NCBI GenBank assembly: GCA_035456105.1
Contig: DATIDV010000051.1
Span: forward strand, 116,230-180,229
DNA length: 64,000 bases
Direction of reading: 5' to 3'
Source: Viridibacterium sp035456105
GTDB lineage: Bacteria; Pseudomonadota; Gammaproteobacteria; Burkholderiales; Rhodocyclaceae
This document shows positions 1 through 9,000 of this stretch, in pieces. The position numbers were made by a program, and so were the translations under genes. The notes below the pieces were generated by a model. It saw nothing but the letters and a program-made list of their open reading frames with translations. It was not told where the DNA came from and searched no databases. Every line of letters starts with the position of its first letter. Positions within the stretch are counted from its first letter, which is position 1.

Positions 1-1
1 C

Positions 2-664
2 AATACCACCAAGGCCGTCACGAAAGGCTACGCCATCGGCTCCGCCGGCCTTGCTGCACTGGTGCTGTTCGCCGACTACACGCACGCACTGGAAGCGCGC
101 GGACTGCATCTGCAATTCGACCTGTCCGATCACATGGTCATCATCGGCCTATTCATCGGCGGTCTCGTGCCCTACCTGTTCGGCGCCATGGCAATGGAAG
201 CCGTCGGCCGCGCGGCCGGTTCCGTTGTGGTCGAAGTGCGCCGCCAGTTCAAGGAGATCGCCGGCATCATGGAAGGCACGGCCAAGCCCGATTACTCACG
301 CGCCGTCGATATGCTCACCAAGTCGGCCATCAAGGAAATGATGATCCCGTCCTTGTTACCCGTGCTGCTCCCCATCATTGTCGGCCTGCTGCTTGGCCCC
401 AAGGCACTTGGCGGCATGTTGATGGGCACCATCGTCACTGGCCTGTTCGTCGCGATCTCGATGACTACCGGTGGCGGCGCGTGGGACAACGCCAAGAAGT
501 ACATCGAAGACGGTAACTTCGGCGGCAAGGGTTCGGAAACGCACAAGGCCGCCGTGACCGGCGACACTGTCGGCGACCCCTACAAGGACACTGCGGGCCC
601 GGCCGTCAATCCGCTGATCAAGATCATCAACCTCGTTGCCTTGCTGATCGTGCCGCTGTTGTAA
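2..664 (+). CDS. hppA: K+-insensitive pyrophosphate-energized proton pump, C-terminal part
   Basis: This is the 3' end of an integral membrane pyrophosphatase, which hydrolyses PPi and pumps H+ across the inner membrane. The window opens inside the gene, and the reading phase starts at base 2. The fragment begins with N-T-T-K-A-V-T-K-G, part of the conserved GNTT(A/K)A region. In this family Lys at that position marks K+-independent enzymes and Ala marks K+-dependent ones. Several hydrophobic membrane segments follow. The C-terminal signature G-D-T-V-G-D-P-Y-K-D-T-A-G-P is present and the protein ends in a short hydrophobic tail. The N-terminal catalytic loops lie outside the window. A strong terminator follows the stop codon. 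Family assignment is secure; the ion-type call rests on the single Lys residue. Confidence 0.95.
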   Translation, partial: NTTKAVTKGYAIGSAGLAALVLFADYTHALEARGLHLQFDLSDHMVIIGLFIGGLVPYLFGAMAMEAVGRAAGSVVVEVRRQFKEIAGIMEGTAKPDYSRAVDMLTKSAIKEMMIPSLLPVLLPIIVGLLLGPKALGGMLMGTIVTGLFVAISMTTGGGAWDNAKKYIEDGNFGGKGSETHKAAVTGDTVGDPYKDTAGPAVNPLIKIINLVALLIVPLL

Positions 665-678
665 TTCCAGGCGCAATA

Positions 679-713
679 AAAAACCCGAAAGCCTGCGCTT
701 TCGGGTTTTTTAT
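679..713 (+). terminator. Rho-independent terminator after hppA
   Basis: AACCCGAAAG and CTTTCGGGTT form a GC-containing stem around a CCTGCG loop. The stem is flanked by an A-run upstream and a T-run downstream. It lies 15 bases after the hppA stop codon. Confidence 0.9.
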
Positions 714-775
714 TCAGGCGTTCAGGATGCACACTAGCACTACTGCTTCAAGCCGCTTTGCTACAGGAGAGCCCT

Positions 776-1057
776 ATGGAACTGAACCGCTTCATCGTCA
801 TCGAATTTCTCGACGGCAAGAAAGAGTCTTTCTATTTTCCCCGCCAGGTCGACTCCGCCATGGCGCAAAAGCTGCGCATGGAGAACTTCCTGAAAGGTCA
901 GTTCGTCATCATTCAGGTCGAAAACGAACTGCAGCTCTACCCCATCAGTGCAATCCGCTCGATACGCCTCTCGGGGCTTGAAGTAGACAAGCTGGAAGAG
1001 TTCGTCGGCTCCGCCCTGCCGATCTCGACAATCCGCGGAGCGGAGCAGAACTACTGA
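776..1057 (+). CDS. Conserved-looking small protein of unknown function (93 aa)
   Basis: I do not recognise this family. The ATG at 776 is chosen because CAGGAGA lies about 6 bases upstream; an in-frame TTG at 758 has no comparable ribosome site. The product is small and soluble with no signal peptide or membrane segment. It is rich in alternating hydrophobic and charged residues: M-E-L-N-R-F-I-V-I-E-F at the start, then an F-Y-F-P stretch and a V-I-I-Q-V strand. The pattern suggests a compact beta-rich fold. It stands alone between the hppA terminator and the convergent gltX gene. Codon use resembles its neighbours, so it is probably a real gene. Confidence 0.7.
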   Translation: MELNRFIVIEFLDGKKESFYFPRQVDSAMAQKLRMENFLKGQFVIIQVENELQLYPISAIRSIRLSGLEVDKLEEFVGSALPISTIRGAEQNY

Positions 1058-1087
1058 TTCATCTCCGCCCGCGCGACTAGCGGGTGA

Positions 1088-2479
1088 TCAGTCAGCAAGT
1101 CGTGCCAGCACGCGCTCGCGGCCGAGCACTTCCAGCACGGCGTCAATCGATGGTGTCTGGGGCACGCCAAGCAACTTCACCCGCAGCGGAATGGCGACCT
1201 GCGGCATCTTGATGCCAAGCTCCGTGCAAGTCTCTTTGATGGCAGCGCTCAATGAAGCCTTGTCCCAGGTACAGCTTGCCAGTCGCGCACTCAAGGTAGC
1301 CAGCGTGCCACGCGCTGGAGCACCGAGGTGCTGCGTGGCAAGCTCTTCGCTGATAACGGGTTCAGCGTAGTAAGGCGCAACGCCGTCAGCAAGCTCCACC
1401 AGCGTCGAGGCGCGGTCGCGATACAGCGCGCACACCGCTGCCAGATCCGGCCCGCCCTTCGTATCGACACCACGCACGGCCAGACGTGCCTGCACATCTG
1501 CGGCAAGCACTTCAGGCGTGGTCAGCTTGATGTAATGCGCATTCAACCACTTCAGTTTCTCGGTATTGAACTGCGCAGCGGACGGCGTGATGTGATCGAG
1601 ATCGAACCACTCCACGAACTGCTCGCGTGAAAAAACTTCGTCGTCGCCATGACTCCAGCCAAGGCGCGCGAGGTAGTTGATGACGGCTTCCTTCAAATAA
1701 CCGTCCTCGTGATACTGCATGACACTCACGGCGCCGTGGCGCTTAGAGAGCTTGGTGCCGTCGTCGCCCAGAATCATTGAAAGATGCGCGTATTGCGGCA
1801 CTTCAGCGCCAAGCGCCTTGAGGATGTTGATCTGGCGTGGCGTGTTGTTGACGTGGTCGTCGCCGCGAATGACCTGGGTGATGCCCATGTCCCAGTCGTC
1901 CACCACGACGCAGAAATTGTAGGTCGGCGTGCCATCCGCGCGCGCAATGACAAGGTCATCCATCTCGGCATTGGCGATTTCAATGCGACCCTTGACCAGA
2001 TCGTCCCACGCCACCACACCATCCAGCGGATTCTTGAAACGGATCACGGGCTGGGCGCCAACAGGCACGGCAGGCAAGGTCTTGCCGTCGGCCGGCCGCC
2101 AGGTTCCGTCGTAACGCGGCTTCTCGCCACGCTGACGCTGAGCTTCGCGCATCGCGTCGAGTCCTGCCGGCGTGGTGTAGCAGTAATACGCCGTGCCAGC
2201 CTCCAGCATCTGCGCGATGACCGCCTTGTAGCGATCCATGCGCTGCATTTGATAGAACGGGCCTTCATCCCAGCCCAGATCCAGCCAGCTCATGCCGTCG
2301 AGAATGGCCTGTACCGCCTCGGGCGTGGAGCGCGCCACGTCCGTATCTTCAATGCGCAGGATGAATTGCCCACCGTGCCGGCGCGCATACGCCCACGCAA
2401 ACAGCGCGGTGCGCGCGCCGCCGATGTGAAGAAAACCAGTGGGGCTGGGGGCAAAACGGGTACGAACAGGCTTGCTCAT
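1088..2479 (-). CDS. gltX: Glutamate--tRNA ligase
   Basis: Cytoplasmic class I aminoacyl-tRNA synthetase that charges tRNA-Glu with glutamate. The HIGH-like signature P-S-P-T-G-F-L-H-I-G-G is at residues 11-21 and the KMSKS-like K-L-S-K-R at 243-247. Both are typical of GluRS, and 463 aa is the usual bacterial length. The start at 2479 places F-A-P-S-P-T-G at the expected distance from the N terminus. The gene is monocistronic and convergent with the 93-aa gene. The tRNA gene upstream is divergent and encodes tRNA-Val, so it has no direct functional link. A discriminating versus non-discriminating role cannot be decided from sequence alone. Confidence 0.97.
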   Translation of the reverse strand: MSKPVRTRFAPSPTGFLHIGGARTALFAWAYARRHGGQFILRIEDTDVARSTPEAVQAILDGMSWLDLGWDEGPFYQMQRMDRYKAVIAQMLEAGTAYYCYTTPAGLDAMREAQRQRGEKPRYDGTWRPADGKTLPAVPVGAQPVIRFKNPLDGVVAWDDLVKGRIEIANAEMDDLVIARADGTPTYNFCVVVDDWDMGITQVIRGDDHVNNTPRQINILKALGAEVPQYAHLSMILGDDGTKLSKRHGAVSVMQYHEDGYLKEAVINYLARLGWSHGDDEVFSREQFVEWFDLDHITPSAAQFNTEKLKWLNAHYIKLTTPEVLAADVQARLAVRGVDTKGGPDLAAVCALYRDRASTLVELADGVAPYYAEPVISEELATQHLGAPARGTLATLSARLASCTWDKASLSAAIKETCTELGIKMPQVAIPLRVKLLGVPQTPSIDAVLEVLGRERVLARLAD

Positions 2480-2533
2480 GGGTCGCTGTGTCTGCAGAAA
2501 TTCGGGAAGTCCGCATTTTACGGCATTCGCCCT

Positions 2534-2562
2534 TTGACGAACGCAGCTTGCCTCTCTATAAT
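2534..2562 (+). promoter_or_regulatory. Sigma70 promoter of the tRNA-Val gene
   Basis: TTGACG at 2534-2539 and a perfect TATAAT at 2557-2562 are separated by exactly 17 bases. The expected start point near 2569 leaves a leader of roughly 58 bases before the tRNA. Confidence 0.85.
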
Positions 2563-2626
2563 CCGGCCTCTCTCAAAGACAGCGCCTTGCGATCCACGCG
2601 CCATGTGATGTCTAGCGAGATGTTTC

Positions 2627-2702
2627 AGGCGGTTAGCTCAGTTGGTAGAGCACGTCCTTCACACGGACGGGGTCGTTGGTTCGAGTCCAATACCGCCTAC
2701 CA
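2627..2702 (+). tRNA. tRNA-Val (anticodon CAC)
   Basis: A full cloverleaf can be drawn. The acceptor stem AGGCGGT (2627-2633) pairs perfectly with ACCGCCT (2692-2698). The D-stem is GCTC/GAGC, the anticodon stem is CGTCC/GGACG with loop TTCACAC, and the T-arm contains GGTTCGAGTCC. The anticodon CAC reads the Val codon GTG. The 3' CCA (2700-2702) is encoded. The gene lies between a strong promoter and a terminator, so it is a single-gene transcription unit. Confidence 0.95.
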
Positions 2703-2710
2703 GATTCAAG

Positions 2711-2738
2711 AAAAAGGGACCCTCGGGTCCCTTTTTTG
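2711..2738 (+). terminator. Rho-independent terminator after tRNA-Val
   Basis: AAAAGGGACC and GGTCCCTTTT form a near-perfect hairpin with a tiny loop and a six-T tail, nine bases after the tRNA CCA end. Confidence 0.9.
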
Positions 2739-2836
2739 TTGCTAGCTGCAGCTTGTAACTGGCTCAGTCCGTCGCGAACCAAGCTGACGACCGAAAAAAT
2801 GGAGTGAAACGGCCTCATACCCGTCTCACCAATCTG

Positions 2837-3156
2837 CTAGCGCAGATCCCGAACACCCTTGCCGTCAGATTCTGCTGCGATTCGTGCAGCCTGGACTTCT
2901 TCGGCCCTTGCTTTCAGCCCGGCTTCCATCGCCCGTTTTCGCCAAAATCGGTATTGCCGCTGGCGCTCTGTGATTGCCACGGCTTCCACTGCTGCCCGCA
3001 AGCTCAATTGCTTCGAACGCAATTCCATCCGCGCACTGGCCTCTTCCAGCAAAACAGCTACTTCTAGCGTCGCAATCAAACCCGATACTCGGCAGCGATT
3101 TGTGCGACAAGGCCATCGGGCACCATCCCGCGCGCCCTCGCGTATTCGTCCGGCAT
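2837..3156 (-). pseudogene. Frameshifted remnant of a small gene, possibly phage-derived
   Basis: On the minus strand an ATG at 3156 opens a 26-codon frame (M-P-D-E-Y-A-R-A-R-G...A-E-Y-R-V) that stops at 3076. The overlapping frame continues to 2837 as a protein-like, Ala/Glu/Arg-rich sequence (L-I-A-T-L-E-V-A-V-L-L-E-E...). Joined by one frameshift they give about 105 residues of plausible helical protein. The N-terminal Y-A-R-A-R motif recalls small terminase-type phage proteins, but this resemblance is weak. The position beside a tRNA gene would suit a decayed integrated element. The remaining bases from 2740 to 3300 show only a short repeat core (2794-2808) and no other gene. Confidence 0.3.
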
Positions 3157-3304
3157 GGCCGGGTGGAGCAAGCTAAAAATGAGAAGTGGCAGTGCATGCA
3201 CGATGCCCCCGCTCCGTTACCACCGGCAAATCCACAGTTGCGGTATCCGGTAGGCTGATGCAGTCTTGCGGCACAGACGGGATTTCACGGAAGGGATTTT
3301 GTCG

Positions 3305-6076
3305 ATGAACTGGTGCGCCCGGGTGCTTTGCGTCGGCCTGATACTGTTCGCTGCAAGCGTCGGCGCGGCACAAGCGGCCTGGCACTCCATCGCGTTCCAC
3401 TACGGCGCCAACGCGCCACTCGATGAGCTGCATGCGTTTGATATCGCAGTCGTGGACCCCGATCATGGCTTCGACCCCAGCGCCTACCGCACGCCGGGCA
3501 ACGAACTTTTCGCTTATGTCAGCGTCGGGGAGGTCAACCCATCTCGTCCCTATGCCAGCCAGATTCTGCCCGCGTGGCGCCTGGCTACCAATCAGGCGTG
3601 GGGTTCCATCGTCATCGATCAGCGTCCGGCTGCGTGGCGCGAGTTTTTCTATGCCAAAGCCATCTCGCCATTATGGGCGCGCGGCTATCGCGGCTTCTTT
3701 CTCGACACGCTGGACTCGTATCAGCTCGGCGGCAACCAGGCCGACCCCATCGCCCAGCAGGCCGGGCTCGTCGCGCTGATCAAGGGATTGCGCCAGCGCT
3801 TTCCCGGCATCCGCCTGATAGCCAATCGAGGTTTTGAACTGATGCCCGGACTGTCTGGCGACATCGAAGCCGTGGCGGCGGAATCGCTGTTCAGGGGTTG
3901 GGATGCGGCCAGTCGGAGCTATCGCGCAGTCCCCGAGCAGGATCGCGCGTGGCTGCTGGAAAAGCTCGGCGAAGTGAAGCGTCGCTATGGCATTCCCGTG
4001 ATCGCGATCGACTACGTCTCACCCGACGACCGCGCGCTGGCACGCGAGACGGCACAGAAGATCCGTGAACTGGACATTGTCCCCTGGGTGGCCGACGGAG
4101 GCTTGGGCACATTGGGCGTGAGCAATGTGGAAGTGTTGCCGCGCCGCGTACTCATTGTGTTTGACAGCCGCGAATCGACCGGCATGCACTCGCGCTCGCC
4201 CCATCGTTATGTCGAAATGCTGCTGAACTATTTCGGCTACGTCGCCGACTATGCAGACGCCAATCGGCCGCTGCCTGAACCAGATCGCGGCAGCTATGCC
4301 GGCCTCATCGCCTGGTTCGACGGCCAGTTGCCGCCTGCCGCTGGCGCACGCTACGCGCGCTGGCTCGGCGCACGCGTGGCGGAAGGCTGGCGCGTCGCGC
4401 TGTTCGACGACCCCGGTTTCGCGCCCACACCGGAAAATTTGTCACCGCTGGGTTTGAGCTCGGCTCAGTCACCCGTCGGCCCGATTGCCATCACGCAGCG
4501 CACCGTCAATGTCGGCTACGAGCTGGAGCCGATGCCGCGCACCCGGACAGTTACGCGATTGCGGCTGGACAACAGTGCGGGCACGAGCTGGTTGCGCCTG
4601 CACGACGCTCGCGGCGAGGTTTTCGATGGCGTCGGCATGACCCGCTGGGGCGGCTTCGTCTGGAATCCGTTCTCGGTCGTGGAGTACAACGGCACCTCGC
4701 GCTGGGTCGTGAATCCCTGGGAATTCCTGCGCCAGGCGCTGGCCCTGCCCGACTTGCCGGTACCCGATACAACGAGCGATGCCGGGCGACGCATGCTCTT
4801 CGCGCACATGGATGGCGATGGCTTCCCCTCGCGCGCTGAATTCGCCGGCAGTCCGTACTGCTCGCAAGTCGTTTTCGATCAAATCCTCAAGCGCTACCCG
4901 ACGGTGCCGCACACCATGTCGGTCATTGAAGGCGAGGTCTCGCCACAAGGTCTTTACCCGAAAGACAGCCCTGCGCTCGAGGCCATCGCGCGGCAGATGT
5001 TCGCCCTGCCCAATGTGGAGATCGCCAGCCACACGTTTTCGCACCCGTTCCGCTGGTCCAAAGTGGAGGCCCGCGATGCCAGCAGCGATGAGGATGCCGA
5101 CTATCACCTGGACATCCCCAACTACATACCCTCGCTTGACCGTGAAATCGAAGGCTCGGTCGACTACATCCGCACCCGGCTGGCGCCTGCCGACAAACAA
5201 GTGCGCATCCTCCTATGGTCGGGAGACGCTGCGCCGACAGCCGGAGCGCTGGCGCATGTCAGGCGCGCAGGTTTGCTCAACATGAATGGCGGCAATACCA
5301 CGGTCATGCAAGCCAACCCCAGCATCACGCACATCTCGCCGCTGGGGGCTCGCCTCGGGAGCAACTTCCAGGTGTTCGCGCCGATTGCCAATGAGAACGT
5401 TTACACCAATCTGTGGCGCGGCCCCTTCTATGGCTTCGAACACGTGACGGAGACCTTTTCCCTGACAGGCGAACCACGACGCATCAAGCCCATAGACATT
5501 TATTTCCATACCTTTTCGGCCAGCAAGCCGGCATCGCTCAAGGCATTGCAGAAAGCCTACGACTGGGCTCTGTCTCGCCCGGTACGGCCGGTATTTTCCT
5601 CGGAGTTCATGCAGATCGCCGACGCCTTCAATCACGTCGTACTCGCACGGGATGCGGCCGACGGCAGCGTGCGGGTGCGCAATGCCGGTGCCCTGCGCTC
5701 GCTGCGTGCGCCGCGCTCGCTCGGCGAACCCAACCTCGCGGCAAGTGAAGGGTTGGCCGGCTGGAGCGACGGGCCAGACGGCCGCTACCTGATCATGACT
5801 GCCGAGGAAGCGCGACTGCGTTTCGGTGCAAGCACGCTGCAACGGCCTTATCTTGTCGACGCCAATGCGCGCGTCATGCGCTGGCAATGGCAGGGCAACA
5901 CCGTGCAAGGCGAGCTCGCAGGTCATGCGCCGGTCGAATTCACGCTGGCCAACGCCCAAGGCTGCGCAGTACGCGTCAACCGCCAGGCTGTGACGGGCAG
6001 CCCTTCCGGGCAGCTCCTACGCTTCAAGCTCAACGATGCTGCGGCAACGCTCGACATTAGCTGTCGCGGCCGCTAA
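3305..6076 (+). CDS. pelA: PelA: Pel polysaccharide hydrolase/deacetylase
   Basis: Periplasmic enzyme that deacetylates and trims the Pel polymer during export. The ATG at 3305 follows GGAAGGGA by about 8 bases and begins a clean signal peptide (L-C-V-G-L-I-L-F-A-A-S, cut near A-Q-A-A). The N-terminal third matches the endo-alpha-1,4-N-acetylgalactosaminidase domain, with F-A-Y-V-S-V-G-E and G-F-F-L-D-T-L-D typical of that barrel. The C-terminal half carries a polysaccharide-deacetylase domain with M-D-G-D-G-F at about 502-507 and the metal-binding H576-T-F-S-H580. The length of 923 aa is close to the Pseudomonas protein. It is the first gene of pelABCDEFG and overlaps pelB by 41 bases, which suggests translational coupling. 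No clear promoter was found upstream. Confidence 0.95.
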   Translation: MNWCARVLCVGLILFAASVGAAQAAWHSIAFHYGANAPLDELHAFDIAVVDPDHGFDPSAYRTPGNELFAYVSVGEVNPSRPYASQILPAWRLATNQAWGSIVIDQRPAAWREFFYAKAISPLWARGYRGFFLDTLDSYQLGGNQADPIAQQAGLVALIKGLRQRFPGIRLIANRGFELMPGLSGDIEAVAAESLFRGWDAASRSYRAVPEQDRAWLLEKLGEVKRRYGIPVIAIDYVSPDDRALARETAQKIRELDIVPWVADGGLGTLGVSNVEVLPRRVLIVFDSRESTGMHSRSPHRYVEMLLNYFGYVADYADANRPLPEPDRGSYAGLIAWFDGQLPPAAGARYARWLGARVAEGWRVALFDDPGFAPTPENLSPLGLSSAQSPVGPIAITQRTVNVGYELEPMPRTRTVTRLRLDNSAGTSWLRLHDARGEVFDGVGMTRWGGFVWNPFSVVEYNGTSRWVVNPWEFLRQALALPDLPVPDTTSDAGRRMLFAHMDGDGFPSRAEFAGSPYCSQVVFDQILKRYPTVPHTMSVIEGEVSPQGLYPKDSPALEAIARQMFALPNVEIASHTFSHPFRWSKVEARDASSDEDADYHLDIPNYIPSLDREIEGSVDYIRTRLAPADKQVRILLWSGDAAPTAGALAHVRRAGLLNMNGGNTTVMQANPSITHISPLGARLGSNFQVFAPIANENVYTNLWRGPFYGFEHVTETFSLTGEPRRIKPIDIYFHTFSASKPASLKALQKAYDWALSRPVRPVFSSEFMQIADAFNHVVLARDAADGSVRVRNAGALRSLRAPRSLGEPNLAASEGLAGWSDGPDGRYLIMTAEEARLRFGASTLQRPYLVDANARVMRWQWQGNTVQGELAGHAPVEFTLANAQGCAVRVNRQAVTGSPSGQLLRFKLNDAAATLDISCRGR

Positions 6077-9000
6077 GCGACCGCGGCTGGTCCCGCCAAT
6101 CGCGCTGGCGGGCTTCACGGCACTGGTCGGCATGGCGCTGGTCGTCATGTATCCCTACCGCGTCATTGTCGAAACGGTTTTGCGCGAGCAGCATGGTGAC
6201 GAACTCACGCTGGCCTACCTGCACAATTTACTGCGCACCAATTCGAACAATCCTGAACTGATTTTCCGGCTGGCCGAGCAGCAGCTCTCGGCCAATGATC
6301 TGGCCGGCATGCGGCAGAGTCTGGGAAAGATACTGAACATGCCGGACGAGGCTGACCGCATCACTGCACGCATGCTTTTATGGCGCGCCAGCGAGCTTGA
6401 ATGGCTGCGCTCGCCGCCAGCCAGCACACAGCGTGCGGCACTACAACGAAGTCTGCTGGCCGAGCTGGAGGCGCTGTCGCGCATGCATGTGAATGAGCAG
6501 ACGCGCGTGCAGATTGCCGAACGCGCACTGGATTTCAATGAGCTAGCGCTCGCGATACGCCTGTACCGCAGCCTCAAGACGCATGACGGAAAATTCAACG
6601 ACGAATGGTTCGCCGGACGCGCCCGCCAGCTCATTGGAGAACACGAATACGAAGCAGCCCTGCAGCTCTACCTGATCGCGCGCGAACGAGCGACTACCCT
6701 GGAAGCGCGCCGCAGCTTGTTCTTCCGGGCCGTGCAGGTGCCCCTGTCGCGCAACCAGTCAGGCGCTGCACTGGCTTTGGCAGAGGAACAGCTCAAGGAC
6801 CTCTCGGACGACGTCGACAGCCTCATGTTCATGGTCAAGCTCGCACGTTCGGCCAACCAGCCGGACGTCGCTGCCCGCTATGCGCGCCTCATGCTGCGCC
6901 TGACCTTGCTTGAACGCTGGCGAAGACTGGCACTCGATGAGGCATTCGCTGCGCGTTGGCGTCTGGTCGCGGATGCTCCATCCCCTGCGGGCGGACCGCC
7001 CCAACGCCCCTTCGACGAGGGCGTCTACGCGCTCGGCTACGACGCCTTCGTTGCCGCGCGTCAGCTTGATGATGCCTATCGGGTAGCGACTTCCGCCGTG
7101 CGCCAGGCACCACAAAGCGCAGACTGGCGACTACGCCTGGCGCGCGTGGCCGAGTGGTCGGGCCGTCCGCAGGAAGCGCTGACACACTGGCGCTGGCTGC
7201 TGGAGCATCCCGTCACGAACAGCGTGCAAGACGAAGCGGCGCAGGCGCTGCTGCGCCTCGCGCCCGGTCTCTTCGACGACTCCGCTCTGCTGCTCGCGCA
7301 AACTTACGCGCTGGCGCGACAACCGGATGACTTGCAGCTACGCCGACTCATTGACACCTACGAGCGCCTCGGACAGCCGGACGAGGCGATTCGTGCGGCG
7401 CAAAATTTCGTCAAAGCCCACCCACAAGCTGCGCCAATGCAGATGCTCGCCGACCTGGCCGAGCGTGCGGCGCGCATGGACCTCGCCATCAACACGCTGC
7501 GGCAGATGAACGCGCGCTTCGGCGTCACGCGCGAACGCGCCATCAAGCTCGCCAGCCTGTATGTCGGCCAGGGACGCATCGGCGATGCCCATACTGCGCT
7601 GAGCGCCGTCCGTGACAAGGTGGCCGCTGATGACACGCTGTTCTGGCGCAGCTATGGCGCGCTGGCCGAGCTGCAGCAGGATGATGATCAGGCGCGCACA
7701 GCCTATGCACAAGTCATAGATTTTGGAAAAGCCGACGTCAAAGACTTCAATGCCCTGATCGACCTTCTTGCTGAGGCCGATCCGGTGCAGGCTGCCGCGC
7801 TGTCCGCACGCGCCGCACGCAAATTCGACAGCTGGCCACACTTGATACGCGCCCTCGATCTGTACACACAGGCCGGTCACGCGGCAGACGTGGAACGCCT
7901 GCTCGCCAGCCTCGATGCCAGGTGGCTGGCGCTCGGTGAAAACGACGCCTATTTCCTGTCGCTGCGCGCCACACATTTTCGCTCTCGGGGTCGCACAGTC
8001 GCCGCGCTGGCTGACTATGAGCGCTGGCTAGCCTTGAACCCCGGCGACAGCGCTTCCCGCGAGGGCCTGCTGTGGCTGCTGGTCGATAGTCACAACAGCG
8101 TCGCACTGAGGACGATGCTGGCCGCACACGAAACGGATTGGGCAGCCGAGACTAGCCTGCATGATGTGCTGGCCGCAGCATGGGTCACGCTCTCGGCACC
8201 GCACGTGGCGCTCGAACGCTATCTCTCGCCACGCCTTGACAGCCACCGCCATGACTTCCTGTGGCTCATGAACTATGCCGACGTACTGGAGCAGGATCAG
8301 CAGACGGATACTGCCTGGCGGCTACGTCGGGCCCTGATGCGTCAGCGCCCGGCGGCCGACACGACGGCACTGACCGAGCAGGCGCTGCGCGAGGCGCGCG
8401 TGCGCCTAGCGCTCGCCCAGACGCCCGGCGACCCGGCCCTGGCAGCGCTGCGCGAACTACTGCGACAAGACCGCGCAGCGCAAGCAAAGCCGGGCGCCGT
8501 GTCGGACGAGCTGGCGCTGGCCTGGCTGCTGTCGCAGGGCGAGCCTGCCGCTGCACGCAGCTATCTGTGGTCGCGCTATGCGCGGCACTTGGCACAACCC
8601 GGCTGGGCCACGCTGGCGACAGCACTGGCGGAGGACGACTGGACGAGCGTTGACGCGCTGCTGTCGCGTCGCGACATTGCACCCTCGCGCTACGACAGCG
8701 TGAGCGCTGCGAATATGCTCGGCAAACCCGGCGAAGCCGCCACGCAGGCCTTCGACAGCCAGACCCTGCAACGCGACGACGAAGCGCTGCAACTGCAGCT
8801 CACCGAGGTCCTGCTCGAGCAGGCACCGCGCGTGTCGGTCGAGGCCGATCGTCGCGATCTCGGTCAATGGCTGGAGAATGAGCAACGTGTTGGCGTCGCG
8901 GCGCAGCTCACACCACATCTGCGCGCCGCCCTCGATCTGGGGCGCGTCGCACGACAGGTCGATGCCAGCCAGATGATCGCGGCGCCCAACGAACAATCCG

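Noticed and set aside
1784..2608. 274-codon + strand open frame
   Set aside because: Antisense to gltX and extends into the tRNA promoter region; no family features.
2488..2745. Open frame covering the tRNA region
   Set aside because: It overlaps the tRNA-Val promoter, the whole tRNA and its terminator, so it is not coding.
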